A stretch of DNA of 64,000 nucleotides from Batkoa obscura (lineage: Eukaryota > Entomophthoromycota > Entomophthoromycetes > Entomophthorales > Batkoaceae), in contig JASVEC010000033.1 in NCBI GenBank assembly GCA_030770535.1, forward strand, positions 124,001 through 188,000. The letters are read 5' to 3'. A program made the position numbers and the translations under genes. Shown piece after piece: positions 1-11,379 of the stretch (position 1 is its first letter; each line of letters starts with the position of its first letter). The notes under the pieces were generated by a model. It saw only the letters and a program-made list of their open reading frames with translations. It had not been told where the DNA came from and did not search any database.

Positions 1-746
1 CTTTCGAAATATTGTATAAGCTAAAATGTCAAAGTTAATGTAAGAGAATAAACGAAACTAAAATAAATGGGTTTTACTTTTTGTGGGCATTTGTACCTTA
101 AAGTTTTTATATCTGATCCTGTACGTTCGCCATTTTTCCTATTATTTGTTAATAAATAAATCAATAAATTAGAAATAATATCTTTATAGCATCTATCCTA
201 CCCTTCTTACTTACCATAAAATAATATAAACATAATCATTTTTAATTTCATCAAACTTGATATCTTCTATGCTATCTATTTCTTCTTCCCAACTTTCCCA
301 ATCTTTACAAAACTCATCTTTAGTTAATATGATAGTTTCAGTTTTCCTAACTTTCTTTTTTTTGGGTTTTATATACGGATTCTTCCAGTATGTCTCAATC
401 AAGCTTTCATCATAGCTAATAGTCGTTATTTATTAATTAATCCTTTTTTCTTATGAATAAAATAAAACAATAACTTACTTACATATTCGCCTTTCTTTCC
501 CAGGTATCATGCTTTGAAGAAAATCCTTTCCAACGGATTAAGTATTCTTTTCCTCTCTTTTTGTTATTATTATTACTTTGTAGATGGTTTTTTAAAATTT
601 ATTACCGATGTATCTCTGTGTTTTATTATCTTTTCTACTTCGTATTCTTCTTCTCCAAGATCTTCTTTACACCCTTCGTCTCCTTCAATTTGTTCTTGCT
701 TTATGTGGTCTTCTTCTTTATGGTAGGAGTTCGAGCTGCTGTCCAT
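1..746 (-). CDS. HP1-like heterochromatin protein (chromodomain plus chromoshadow), 3' end outside window
   Basis: Reconstructed from five exons: 606-746, 483-556, 215-415, 78-138 and 1-20. All four introns have GT and AG ends and each junction keeps frame. The start ATG at 746 opens an acidic leader (MDSSSNSYHKEED). The chromodomain follows at about residues 33-85, with EYEVEKI, then YLIRWKGF and DTWE. These retain the aromatic-cage positions (Tyr, Trp, Phe) that bind methylated histone H3 lysine 9 in HP1 proteins. A basic KPKKKKVRK hinge leads to a chromoshadow domain with VYIILWKNG, CPQK and LIQYFE, the dimerisation module. No single long open frame exists here, so the gene is easy to miss. 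HP1 family function in heterochromatin is established knowledge; which histone mark this one reads is inference. A second copy lies at 55.1 kb. Confidence 0.88.
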
Positions 747-3019
747 TTTTGATTATCCAAATAGTTAAACAAGTTTTGATTTTTTATAAAAAATGAAATG
801 TTAAAAATTTTGAGATTAGGTTTGATTTTTCTAAAAATATTGGGAATTTTGGATCATTTTTTAAATAAAGGTTTTAACAAAGTCGCTTTTGTTAATTATT
901 GAAAAGCAATTTTAAAAGTATATAAAAATAACTGAGTTTTATATTGACAAACAATATACTATATTTTTATTTTATAGTTTAAAGGTAGTAAAAAAAGTTT
1001 ATAACAATTTTATAATTATAGTAAATGCTATAATTATTTTCAAGCAAAAGTTATTATTAAAATCTATCAAAACCTATCAAAAAAATTCACATCTGTTAGC
1101 TATAATTAAATATATCATTCAGAAATTTCCGTATTCAAAGGCTATTGAGGTTTTGTGTTTTATTTAACCACTTTCTAACGAAGCACAAACCAGAGGTCAT
1201 GCGATTCATTTATTTTCCATTCTCACTAACTATAACCTAGAGTTATAGTTTAATACAAGCTTAATCACAGGCTAATTTATAAATAACATGCAATTTGTGA
1301 AAAATTTAGGCCAAAGGTCAGCATAAAATTAAATTTTGGTTAGTTTTGATTTATGTCTTGATAGAATTAAATATTGCAAAAATTTTAATGTCAACCAATC
1401 AATCATTAAATCGGTAAAGTTAGGAATTAAAAATTATAAAAATGTCATTAGCAAGGGTTAAACTGATCACTAATAAATCGTATGCAGGAGAAAAACCAAA
1501 TATGTCCAGGTTTTTATATTAGTATAAAAATTCATGTTTGATGTTTGATGTTATGGAAGGCATAGATATAATCGGCCTTAAAAGTTAGCCTAGAGAAGCG
1601 TATAATTTGTTTAAAAAGAATATCAAATATGCAAAAATCTTATTTTTACTATCTTTAGAAAGTGATTATAGGAGTTGTGGATTAAAGGTTTACTATAACT
1701 TTAGTATAAGTAGATGTAGTTTAAAAAAATAGCTGAGCTACCAATAGTAAGTACATTGAAGGATTTATTGTCCATCTTTAGGAGTAGAAAGCAGATGAAT
1801 TTCAAATATAGCATTGTAAGTTAAGACATACTATTTTAATACATGACTTCAGAATTATAGTTTTGTTTTAGTGTTCTAATTTGAAAAAAGCAATCGATTT
1901 ATGGGTTTTTTTTGTTTCATCACTCTTTCTATCTTTTAAGCGCCATTTAAGCGGAAAAATTGTTAGTAAATTCTTGAACCTAAAAATACATCTCCATATA
2001 TATAACAAAACTGTGTCTTTAATTTGTAATTTTCTATAAATACGTTTTTAAAATAAACTTTATTACATTTGAAAAATCGAAGTTGTTTGTTGCATTTTAG
2101 ACATTATAATAAGTTACATCCCTATTATAAAAATAGAATATATAGATACGATTAAATACAATCAAATCTTTTAAAAAAGAGTTCTTAAGATAAGTTTTTT
2201 ACCATGCTCCTTTTGAATTTCTTTCTACTTTCCTTTTTTCTACTACTTTAAAGTTTAAGCTAAGCCTTCTATCTAGTCCAATTAAGGGTCCGAACTTTAG
2301 CATTAGTCTCAAACGTCACTTTTATCCCTTTAATCTATTAAATAAATGCCTATTTTATTACTTTTAAATAAAATAAACCCTCCAATATTTAACTCTATTA
2401 TATATTGTTACATTTAAACTATAAGTTGGGTGCTATATTATCAGTAAATATCTGATTCTGAAGATCTATACTTACTATATATGACTTTAAACATCACTAG
2501 TGATCTGTCCGGCGACATCTACATCATATTTTAGTACTTTCATAACATTTACTTATCCCTTTAAACTATATATAATTATTAACCTTAGTCCTTTAATTTT
2601 CAACTGTTTGTATTTTTGTCAACTAATGATTTTACTTTAAATCAATAATTAAGCCAATTAAATGCGCAATCGACTTTGCTTTTTGATCCAAATTTTAATT
2701 AATCCCTAAAATTGAGCCAATTATACTATTTTGGCCAAAATATTTGACTAATCATACACCATTAAATAAAATCATTGTTATTTAAATTTAGCTGTTGTCT
2801 GAGGTTTAAAGCTTTGTTAGTATTCAAAAATACAGCGTGGAGGAGAAGAAAAAATAATTCACCAAATTAAGAGTTTCAATTGAATTTGATTAAATAATCA
2901 AAAAAACTCAAAATTCAATTCAATTCAATAAGAATACTGTCATTTTAATTACGACTTTTAGCAACGCTTTAATTATCGATTACCCATCTCATTGACGTTT
3001 GTAAACTGATATCTCAAAA
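747..3019. other. Intergenic, 2.3 kb
   Basis: Divergent spacer between the HP1-like gene (minus) and the SNF2-type gene (plus). It is AT-rich with many stops in all frames. It holds one MITE-A copy at 1899-1999. I see no RNA gene or further exon. Confidence 0.6.
1899..1999 (+). mobile_element. MITE-A copy 1
   Basis: About 101 bp. Its left end is decayed and its right end matches the family terminus (ATCTCCATAT). The core AAGCGCCATTTAAGCGGAAA is clear. The plus strand is defined as the orientation in which the core reads AAGCGCTATTTGAGTGGAAA. Confidence 0.75.
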
Positions 3020-6000
3020 ATGGATAATAATAGAAATAATAATATGCCTTATCAGCATATCCCTAACAACGGGAATCCTCAACATTATCCACAACAAAAT
3101 CTATCTCAAACCAACCAACAAAATATGGCTTTCAATCAGCAACAACAGGTACAAAACAATGCTTATCTTAACAATCAAATGAGCATGCATCCTGGAAACT
3201 TGGCCAATGATCCAAATGCCCAACTCAACTCAACAACCCAAAGTCCTAATGTAGCCCGACCCGACTTATCTTCTATCATACCGCATGTAACTCCAGACCA
3301 AATCAAGAGTATCTTCAATCGATTGACCGAATTAAAGGCTCAAGGTGCTCATCAAACCCAAAGTCAAGAATACGTAAAGCTTTTAGAGTTTTTAAGGGCT
3401 TATTCCGCTTATAAAAATAAAGTCCAGGCTCAAGCTCAAGCTCAAGCTCAACTTCAAGCTCAACCACAGGTTCAACAAGTTAGCTTACCAAACTTAGCAA
3501 CTGGTAATAATGCTATTCCAAACTCAGTTACCGAAGGTTTGAATCCACATCAAATCGAACAATTGTCCAACCAAATAACTTCATATAAGTATTTATCTAA
3601 GAATCTACCAGTACCTACCGATGAGCTTGGCACCTTTGATTCTAAAACATTGGTACAACCAAATGTAACTCAACAGGATTTCGGTGCCAATCAAGTGCCT
3701 GCACGTATAGCAGCAACGATCATCAACAATCATCAGAATGGAAAACAGTTGGATCAAGCTACTAACCCAGAAACTAAAATTTTGGGTTATTTACCACCAA
3801 GTAATATCTTAAATAAGCCACGTTCTCAGCTACAAAGATTACTTATACCTAGTTTAATGCCTACTGGTTTGGACCCTTATACTATTGCTCATGAGCGACA
3901 AGAGAGAATCAATACTCGTATTCGCAGTAGAATAGCTGAATTAGAATCTTTGCCATCAAATTTAAGTAATACCTCTATCATTGAGGATATTGACATTAAT
4001 TTAGGACCAAAGGAGAAAGTAGCATCCGTTAAACTTAGAGCATTAATTGAATTAAAAGGATTAAAGTTATCCGGACTTCAAAGAAGATTAAGAGAAAGAG
4101 TAATCCAAGGAATGTCCCAATCAACTACTTTGATCACTTCGCTTGACCGTAATAGCTTTAGACGTATGAAGAGACAAACTTTAAAGGAAGCTAGATACAC
4201 CGAAAAACTTGAACGCCAACAGAGAGCGGAAAGAGAAAAGAGAGAAAGACAAAAGCATTTGGATTTCTTAAGCGGTATTGTTAAACATGGTAAAGATATG
4301 TTACAATGGAATCGAGGACAACAAATTACACAGGGCAAAATTGGACGTATGGTATTACAATTTCATAGTCAGGTTGAAAAAGAGATTATCCGTGCTGATG
4401 AACGTAAAAAGAGAGAACGTATGGAAGCCCTTAAAGCTGGTGATGAACAAGCCTATATTGCTTTGATTGATAAAGAAAAAGATGTGCGTATTACTCAATT
4501 ATTAGCTCAAACTGATGATTTCTTGAATACATTGGCTAACTCTGTAGTAGCTCAACAGACCGATGATGCCTATTATGGTGTTAACAAAGATATTACAGCA
4601 CCACGCGACCCCAAAGAACAAGAGATCTTTGAGAATGCACAGGATGAGAGATACTATTCAACTGCGCATCGTGTTAAAGAAGAAATCAAAGAACAATCGA
4701 GTAATTTGGTTGGTGGAACATTAAAGGATTATCAGCTTAAAGGGTTGGAATGGATGGTTTCATTGTATAACAATCGACTCAATGGTATCTTAGCAGATGA
4801 GATGGGGTTAGGAAAAACTATTCAAACGATTTCATTGGTAAGTTATTTGATCGATGCTAAAAAACAGAATGGACCTTATTTGATTTTGGTACCTTTATCA
4901 ACAATCCCTAATTGGAGTATGGAATTTGAGAAATGGGCTCCTTCAATTTCAAAAGTAGTTTATAAAGGAGATCCTAATGAAAGAAAAAGTATTCAAAGAG
5001 ATTATATTAAACATCAAAATTTCCAAGTGTTAATTACTACATTTGAATATATTATTAAAGATAAAGCCGTACTCGCTAAAATTAAATGGCTTCATATGAT
5101 TATTGATGAAGGTCATCGTATGAAAAATGCTACTTCAAAATTGGCTATTACTTTGAATCAATTTTACTCTACTAGATATCGTTTGATCTTAACTGGTACT
5201 CCTTTACAAGTAAGTAATAAATTTTTAGTTTGAGTCTATATATAGTAACTATCTTTTTTTAGAATAATCTTCCAGAACTTTGGTCCTTGTTAAACTTTGT
5301 ATTGCCAAGGATTTTCAACTCCGCTTCTACCTTTGATGAATGGTTTAATAGTCCATTTGCAAGTACTGGTACTGAAGGCAAAGAGCTTCTTAATGAAGAA
5401 GAAGTTATGTTGATCATTAAACGTTTACATAAGGTAAAAATATATATAAAATAAATAACAAACTAAGTTAAAATATTATAGGTTTTACGTCCTTTCTTAT
5501 TAAGAAGATTAAAGAAAGATGTTGAATCAGAGCTTCCAGATAAAGTAGAAAAGATTGTAAAATGTGAAATGTCTCTTGTTCAATCCAAAGTTTATAATCG
5601 TATTGCTTCAAAAGAATCCCTTGTACTTCAAGCTGATGGAAAGGGGTAATTATTATTTATTTAGATTTCTAATTTAGTAATGTTTTTTAGTGCTCGTGTC
5701 ACTTCAAGAAGTCTTAACAATACCATTATGCAGCTTAGAAAAGTATGTAATCATCCATTTGTGTTTCGCGAGGTTGAAGATGAAATCAATCCAAGATATG
5801 AAAATGGAGAAATCCTTTATCGAGTCTCGGGTAAATTTGAACTTTTGGATCGTATTTTACCAAAGTTCTTCAAAACTGGACATAGAGTACTACTTTTATT
5901 TAGCTAAATTATAAACATTACTAATGCTACTTAGGTGTTAATCTTTTTCCAGATGACATCAATTATGACTATCTTTGAAGATTTTATGTTGACACGCGGT

Positions 6001-7881
6001 GTTAAGCCTTTACGCCTTGATGGTACTACTAAACAAGAAGAGCGTGCTGAATATTTAAAATTGTTTAATGATCCAGAATCAGAATATAAGTTATTTATTT
6101 TAAGTACTAGAGCTGGTGGATTAGGGCTAAATCTTCAGACTGCTGATACCGTTATCATTTTTGATTCTGATTGGTAAAAACTTATTATTTAATATAGCTA
6201 GCTACTAATATGGTTTTATAGGAACCCTCACCAGGATCTCCAAGCTCAAGATCGTGCCCATCGTATTGGACAAAAGAAAGATGTGCTTATTTTACGTCTT
6301 ATTATCTTAAATTCAGTAGAAGAAAAAATTCTTGAGCGTGCTCAGTTCAAATTAGATATGGATGGTAAAGTCATTCAAGCTGGTAAATTTGATAATAAGA
6401 GTACAGCTATGGAACGTGAGGCTTTGCTGGTAAGTTTACTAATTTTATACAAGATTTTTTATTAATTGTTTTTATTAGCGAGCCTTAGTAAAGCAAAATG
6501 TTGCTGAAACTAACAATGATAAAGAAGCAGGTGAAGTATCAGATGATGATAGCGATGACTGTTATAAGTATGACAGAATGAAGAGTAAAAGCAGTAATTT
6601 AAGATTCAAAAAGCTTATGAAGAAGTATGAAGAATTGAATCGCGAGATTGCTAGAACTCCAGAAGAATTTAAAATATTCATGCAAATGGATTTAGATCGA
6701 GAAAATGAAAAAGAAAGACAATGGATTGAATCTGGTCGTACTGGCCCTATCCCAGAACGATTAATCCAGGAACACGAGCTACCAAAGAGCTTTTTAGCTG
6801 AAAAGAAGGAGATTATTTACGACGAGGAAGAAGTAGAAGTACTTGGTAGAGGTCGTAGAGCTAAAGGAATGGTCATTTATAACGATGGACTAACTGATGA
6901 GCAATTCGTCGAGGCTATTGAAAAGGAAGATGCTGACCTTGATCAAGTTATTAAAGAAAAGAGGGACAAACGTTTGAGTCGACTCCATAAAAAGTTAAAC
7001 AAAGCAGCAGGTTTAGACTCGCCTAACTCTACTCCCTCTTCCTTTCCTGTAGGTTCTGATGAGGGTAAGCTCAAAAGAAGAAGAAGGACACAACTCCAGC
7101 CTACTTCGGATGTAGATAGACCTAAACCCAACTCTTCAAGAGGCGGTAGATACGACCCACTTTCACCAGGGACCCGTGATCGCTTTACAGAACAAATGAT
7201 GGACTGCATTAAAGCTATGGAAGATTTGAAGGATAAAGATAAGTAAGTGTCTTTTAAATTTGGTAGATTATAATATTAACATTATTAGCTTTGATCGGTC
7301 TGTCAGTTACTTGTTCAACAAGAAGCCTAGTAAAAAGGATTACCCAGATTACTATGCTTTAATTAAAAGACCCATTTCATTATTTGAAATTAGAAAAAAT
7401 ATCAGAAACGCAGTGTACAATACACCAGAAGAATTAAAAGAAGATTGTGATACTATGTTTGGAAATGCACGTATTTATAATGAAGAGGGGTCCATGGTAT
7501 ATGATGATGCAAACAAACTTGAGGTAAATAAATTCTCAAAAACAATACTTAAATATTTATACCATTTTTAGAAAGCCTTTTATAGTGAATATAACAAACA
7601 TTTTAATAATGGTAGGTTATATATATGTATATATTGAAATTTTTTTAATAATTTTATCACTAGGAGCATCCGACGAAGCATCAAGTAAAAAAGCAAAAAC
7701 TCAAGCATATGAAACGGAGGTATATCAGAATGAAACCGAAGTATATCAGAATGAAATGGAGCAGTCACTTTCACCTACCCCCGGGCCAGAAGCTGATAAC
7801 ATAGTTGATTTTACCTCTTCATCTTCTTCCTTGGCTAATTCTCCAAAACGTTATCAAGTTAATACTGATACTTCTGAATAA
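3020..7881 (+). CDS. SWI/SNF or RSC catalytic ATPase (Snf2/Sth1/BRM type) with bromodomain
   Basis: Ten exons (3020-5209, 5263-5433, 5482-5645, 5691-5886, 5935-6173, 6222-6429, 6479-7242, 7289-7523, 7572-7611, 7664-7881) give 1474 residues. The order is a Q/N-rich N-terminus; a QLQ motif near residue 172 ([10 protein letters not shown]); an HSA helix near 410-480, which binds actin-related proteins in this family; the SNF2 ATPase from about 565 with DEMGLGKT and DEGH; the helicase C-terminal lobe; a SnAC-like segment ([19 protein letters not shown]); and a C-terminal bromodomain with [13 protein letters not shown] and the acetyl-lysine Asn in NARIYN. It is the motor of a nucleosome-remodelling complex. 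QLQ, HSA, SnAC and bromodomain together exclude ISWI, CHD and INO80 types. I cannot tell Snf2 from Sth1. The tail contains an exact direct repeat of ETEVYQN. Confidence 0.95.
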
Positions 7882-8161
7882 GCTAAGCCTGTTCGATCTA
7901 TATTAATTTTGATCCTAAAATTTGTTTAATTATATTGTAGCCTCTCTTTTATCTTAATCTAAAATTGCTTTTAAAAAGCGGAATTTCAGAAAATTCACAT
8001 GCAATAAAACATTCAATATGCTATTTTAAAATATTGGATTTTTTGTGGTAAAATTTTAATTTTAATTGAATTTAGCTCTTTTTCAACTTATGAAACAAGG
8101 GAATAAAAATTAACGTCACATATTTTATATTTTATTTCTTTATTTATAAACAAATTTTACA

Positions 8162-9271
8162 ATGACAACCCCAACAATTCTAAACTTAAAAGTAAAAGAA
8201 TTAAAGAGTTTAGAAACCAAACTAAAGTCCCTATCTACTAACAAACCTTTGATTACCGCATCCCCATTAATCAGCGTCAAAGAAGCATTAAGGTTGATGG
8301 CAATCAATGATATCTTATGTTTACCTATTCAGTCACATAACAATAGCGAAAAAGTGGTTAATCTGGTAAATTTATTGGATATTTTAATCTATCTTGTCTC
8401 TGGGGTAGAAAAAGTAGTACCAATCGTATCAAAAAATAGAACAACGTTACACAGTGGTAATGATTTACCCCAAGCATGTTATCAAAAGATGAGTTCAACA
8501 ATTGAACAAGTGATGACATTAGATAACAGCAGGGAAAGCTATAGGCTATGTACATGCGATTTGGAGGATTATCTTTATGATGTAAGGTTGATTTTATTAA
8601 GTTTCTAACAATTAATAAACCATTTTAGGTTGTTAAAACGTTTTCTTCAGGTATCCATCGAGCTGTAGTTTTGAAAAATGATAAACCTTTTTATATCATT
8701 ACTCAGATGGATATATTAAGACATCTTTATTCAGATATATCACTTTTACCAAAGAATATTGATTATAAAAGCAGTTTAGAACAGCTTGGGTTAGCTAAAG
8801 TGAAGGAAATGACTTTAGTTAAAAAGTCGACTATTGCTCTCAACGCTTATCAGTTAATGGCTACAAATAAGTTTACCTCGATTGTTGTAGTTGATGAGTA
8901 AGTTTATAGGTGAACAATTATAATAATAATTTACCGTTTATTTAGAGAAACTGGACAGCTTTTAAGTAATTTATCAGCCTCTTCATTGCGGGGTATCTCT
9001 CAACCTACTTTGGAAAGTTTACTATTACCAGTACAGGAGTTTATGAAGGTATATAAAAATATTTATAATAACAACTTTTTTTAACGTATACAAATGTTAG
9101 AAATCTCTAAGAGGAATAAGGCCTTTAGTTTATGGTGAGCCTAGTATGAGTTTCGAAGAAGCAATTAAAAAAATGGTAGAGATGAATGTGCACCATTTAT
9201 GGCTTGTTGATGAAAATCAAAAACCTTACTCTACCGTTTCGCCCTACGATATTTTTAAGTTATTTTTTTAA
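8162..9271 (+). CDS. CBS-domain protein (AMPK-gamma/Sds23-like)
   Basis: Four exons (8162-8581, 8629-8897, 8946-9048, 9101-9271) code for 320 residues. Four CBS-like units can be seen: around ITASPLISVKEALRLMAINDILCLP, around the GIHRAVVLKNDKPFYIITQMDIL segment, around VKKSTIALNAYQLMATNKFTSIVVVD, and at the end around MSFEEAIKKMVEMNVHHLWLVDE. Paired CBS modules bind adenine nucleotides in AMPK gamma (Snf4), and the length matches Snf4, about 320 residues. The Snf4 sequence signature is not strong, so an Sds23-type regulator is an equal alternative and I give no symbol. It lies 280 bp downstream of the remodeller gene on the same strand, with no sign of functional linkage. Confidence 0.75.
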
Positions 9272-9632
9272 TAAATGCTTTTAAGATATTAGATGCTATG
9301 GTCTTATTTTTGTTTATTTCTTGGATCTATTATTTAAGTTGTTCTTTGTTTAGTGGTAAATAAGCCAAGGATTTTTACAATATAATCTGAAGGTTCCTTA
9401 TAATGATCATAGTTTTATAGCCATAGTTGTTTAAGAATGACTAAACTATAAAATAGTAGCAAACGTATATTGCAATGAGTTATAAATCCATTTTAGAAAA
9501 TAAAGTTGTATAAACACATTTTAAAAAACTCACTCTAAAAACATAGCTCCAAAATTTATGCTTGAAAACTCTAATTCTCAACCCATTTTCGATTTATTAA
9601 TTTACCCAGCTTAACAATTTTTATTTAACTAG
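9272..9632. other. Intergenic, 361 bp
   Basis: Spacer between two plus-strand genes. It must contain the 3' end of the CBS gene and the promoter of EIF1AD. No repeat or RNA gene was seen. Confidence 0.5.
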
Positions 9633-10228
9633 ATGGGCCGCCGTAACGTAACGAAAAACTTATTAGAGCAAGAGATAGAATTAGAGAAAGGAGACATAAT
9701 AGCACGAGTTATTGAACCAAGAGGAAAAAACTTACATTTGATAGAATACGCTACTGAGCTAGTAAATCCAAAAGATAAAACTGAAGCAAAATCAGAGAAT
9801 GAGTTTGAAAGTACACTATGTCAATTGCCAACCAAGTTTCGTAATATGGTATGGGTAAAAAGAGGTTAGTTTTAATATTAATTCATGCTTTGAAATGAAA
9901 TGAAATTTAACTAAATAATAGGAAGTTATGTTGTTATTAACCTTTATGAAGAAAAAGATGGGAAAGGCTTAACGGAGGGCAAAGTAGGAGGTAGTATTAA
10001 AGAAGTTTTATTTCCATATCATATTAAAAGGTTAAAAATCAAACAACAATGGTAAGTGTTTCTTGACTACACTCAAGTTAGTCTCATAGATTCATTTATA
10101 TTACTTTATTTAGGCCAGAAGTTTATGATAATGAAGCAGAAGAAAAAGATGAAGATGAAGACATACCATTAGGAAACCCTAATCGTCGTATAGAAGAAGA
10201 GGATATTTCATCTTCGGATGAGGAATAG
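9633..10228 (+). CDS. EIF1AD: EIF1AD-like protein (eIF1A-type OB fold)
   Basis: Three exons (9633-9864, 9922-10051, 10114-10228) give 158 residues. The order matches the EIF1AD family: a basic start (MGRRNVTKNLLEQE), the eIF1A-type S1/OB fold with ARVIEPRGKNLHLIE, the LPTKFRNMVWVKRGSYVVI segment (compare MPSKYRKNIWIKRGDFLIV in the human protein, from memory), a WPEVYD motif and a strongly acidic tail ending DISSSDEE. It differs from true eIF1A in the middle of the OB fold and in the tail. The human protein is nuclear and conserved across eukaryotes; a role in translation initiation is not established. Confidence 0.88.
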
Positions 10229-11379
10229 TTTGTTTTGCCAAAATAGGGTATAGAAATCAAATATTTATAAATAGTAAAAGCTTGATTAATTAAAAATGGT
10301 CAATAAGAAAATTGTTTTGTTACTTATTTTTAAGTTAAAGTTTAGTCATTCTATTGAGACTTAAAAAGAAACTCTGATAAAAAAAATAGTATTATATTGA
10401 GTTTATTGGTTTTATTATGGCTATTTCAGAACACTTTAGCTGACTTTAAGTTAGCATATGTCCATGATTTAACATGGCTTTTAAAGCATCATAAAATTAA
10501 AATGTAATAATAATAAAATATTTTAAATAATACTTATGTCTAGTGCTTTTAGTAGAATTGCAAAAAGTTACCTTTTTTTGGTTTTTAGTTATTTGGCTTT
10601 ACTTTTCACCTTAAATTATTATAATATTAAATATCTTGAATATATGATTCAACTATTACAGCTAACATTAATGATACAGACCAGTCTCCTGCTTTGTAAT
10701 AATTTACTTATTAAATTAACCTTACAAATTCAATGATAACCTAAATGCTAAAATTCGGGCCAAAATTTATCTTGTAATAAAGCTTGGTAAATTAAAATGA
10801 CAACTTTTACAGCTATTGCAGCTCTTTTGCGACTTTTTAGTGATAATTTTTATGATCAAATTATTTGTGTTGCCAATTTTCAAGGCTTGAGCTTATACCT
10901 TTATTAAATTTAAACGTGATTTACTTCCTTAAATGAACCAATAACTAATCCACAAAAGAGTTGCAACAATCGTAAATTCAACCGTAACTTTTAAATTAAA
11001 TTTTGTTAGCCTGACAATTTTCTAGTTGCCCAGATGGAATGATGATCAAAAAAATTAGTATTTTGAAATTCAGTTCCTTTTCATTGGGTAAACACATAAA
11101 AATTATCTCATAACAATGCTTAAATTTAACTTTTTCCCTTTTTTTATTAACAATTTTTAAAATGATTATGATTATGAATTATAAATGAAAAGATAAAATT
11201 CCTTCTTTCTCTCTTCCTTACTCACGCTTGCTATGATTAGAACTAATATTAAGACCTGGGCTTAAATGTTTATACAACAATTAACAACAAAACAATAAAA
11301 ATACTCTTGGAAAAAAGTTGAAACTTTCAAAAATAGATGTTACATCTAAATCTAAATGTCATTTTCTATTTGTCTTATA
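10229..11379. other. Intergenic, 1.15 kb
   Basis: Convergent spacer between EIF1AD (plus) and the photoreceptor gene (minus). Only short chance frames are present. No MITE-A copy or RNA gene was seen. Confidence 0.5.

Noticed and set aside
4078-4338. Antisense frame within the SNF2-type gene
   Set aside because: It is the shadow of the HSA-region coding sequence and has no family features.
10536-10736. 66-codon plus-strand frame in the spacer after EIF1AD
   Set aside because: Leu/Ile/Tyr-rich composition typical of random AT-rich DNA, with no domain, no splice partner and no conserved start context.
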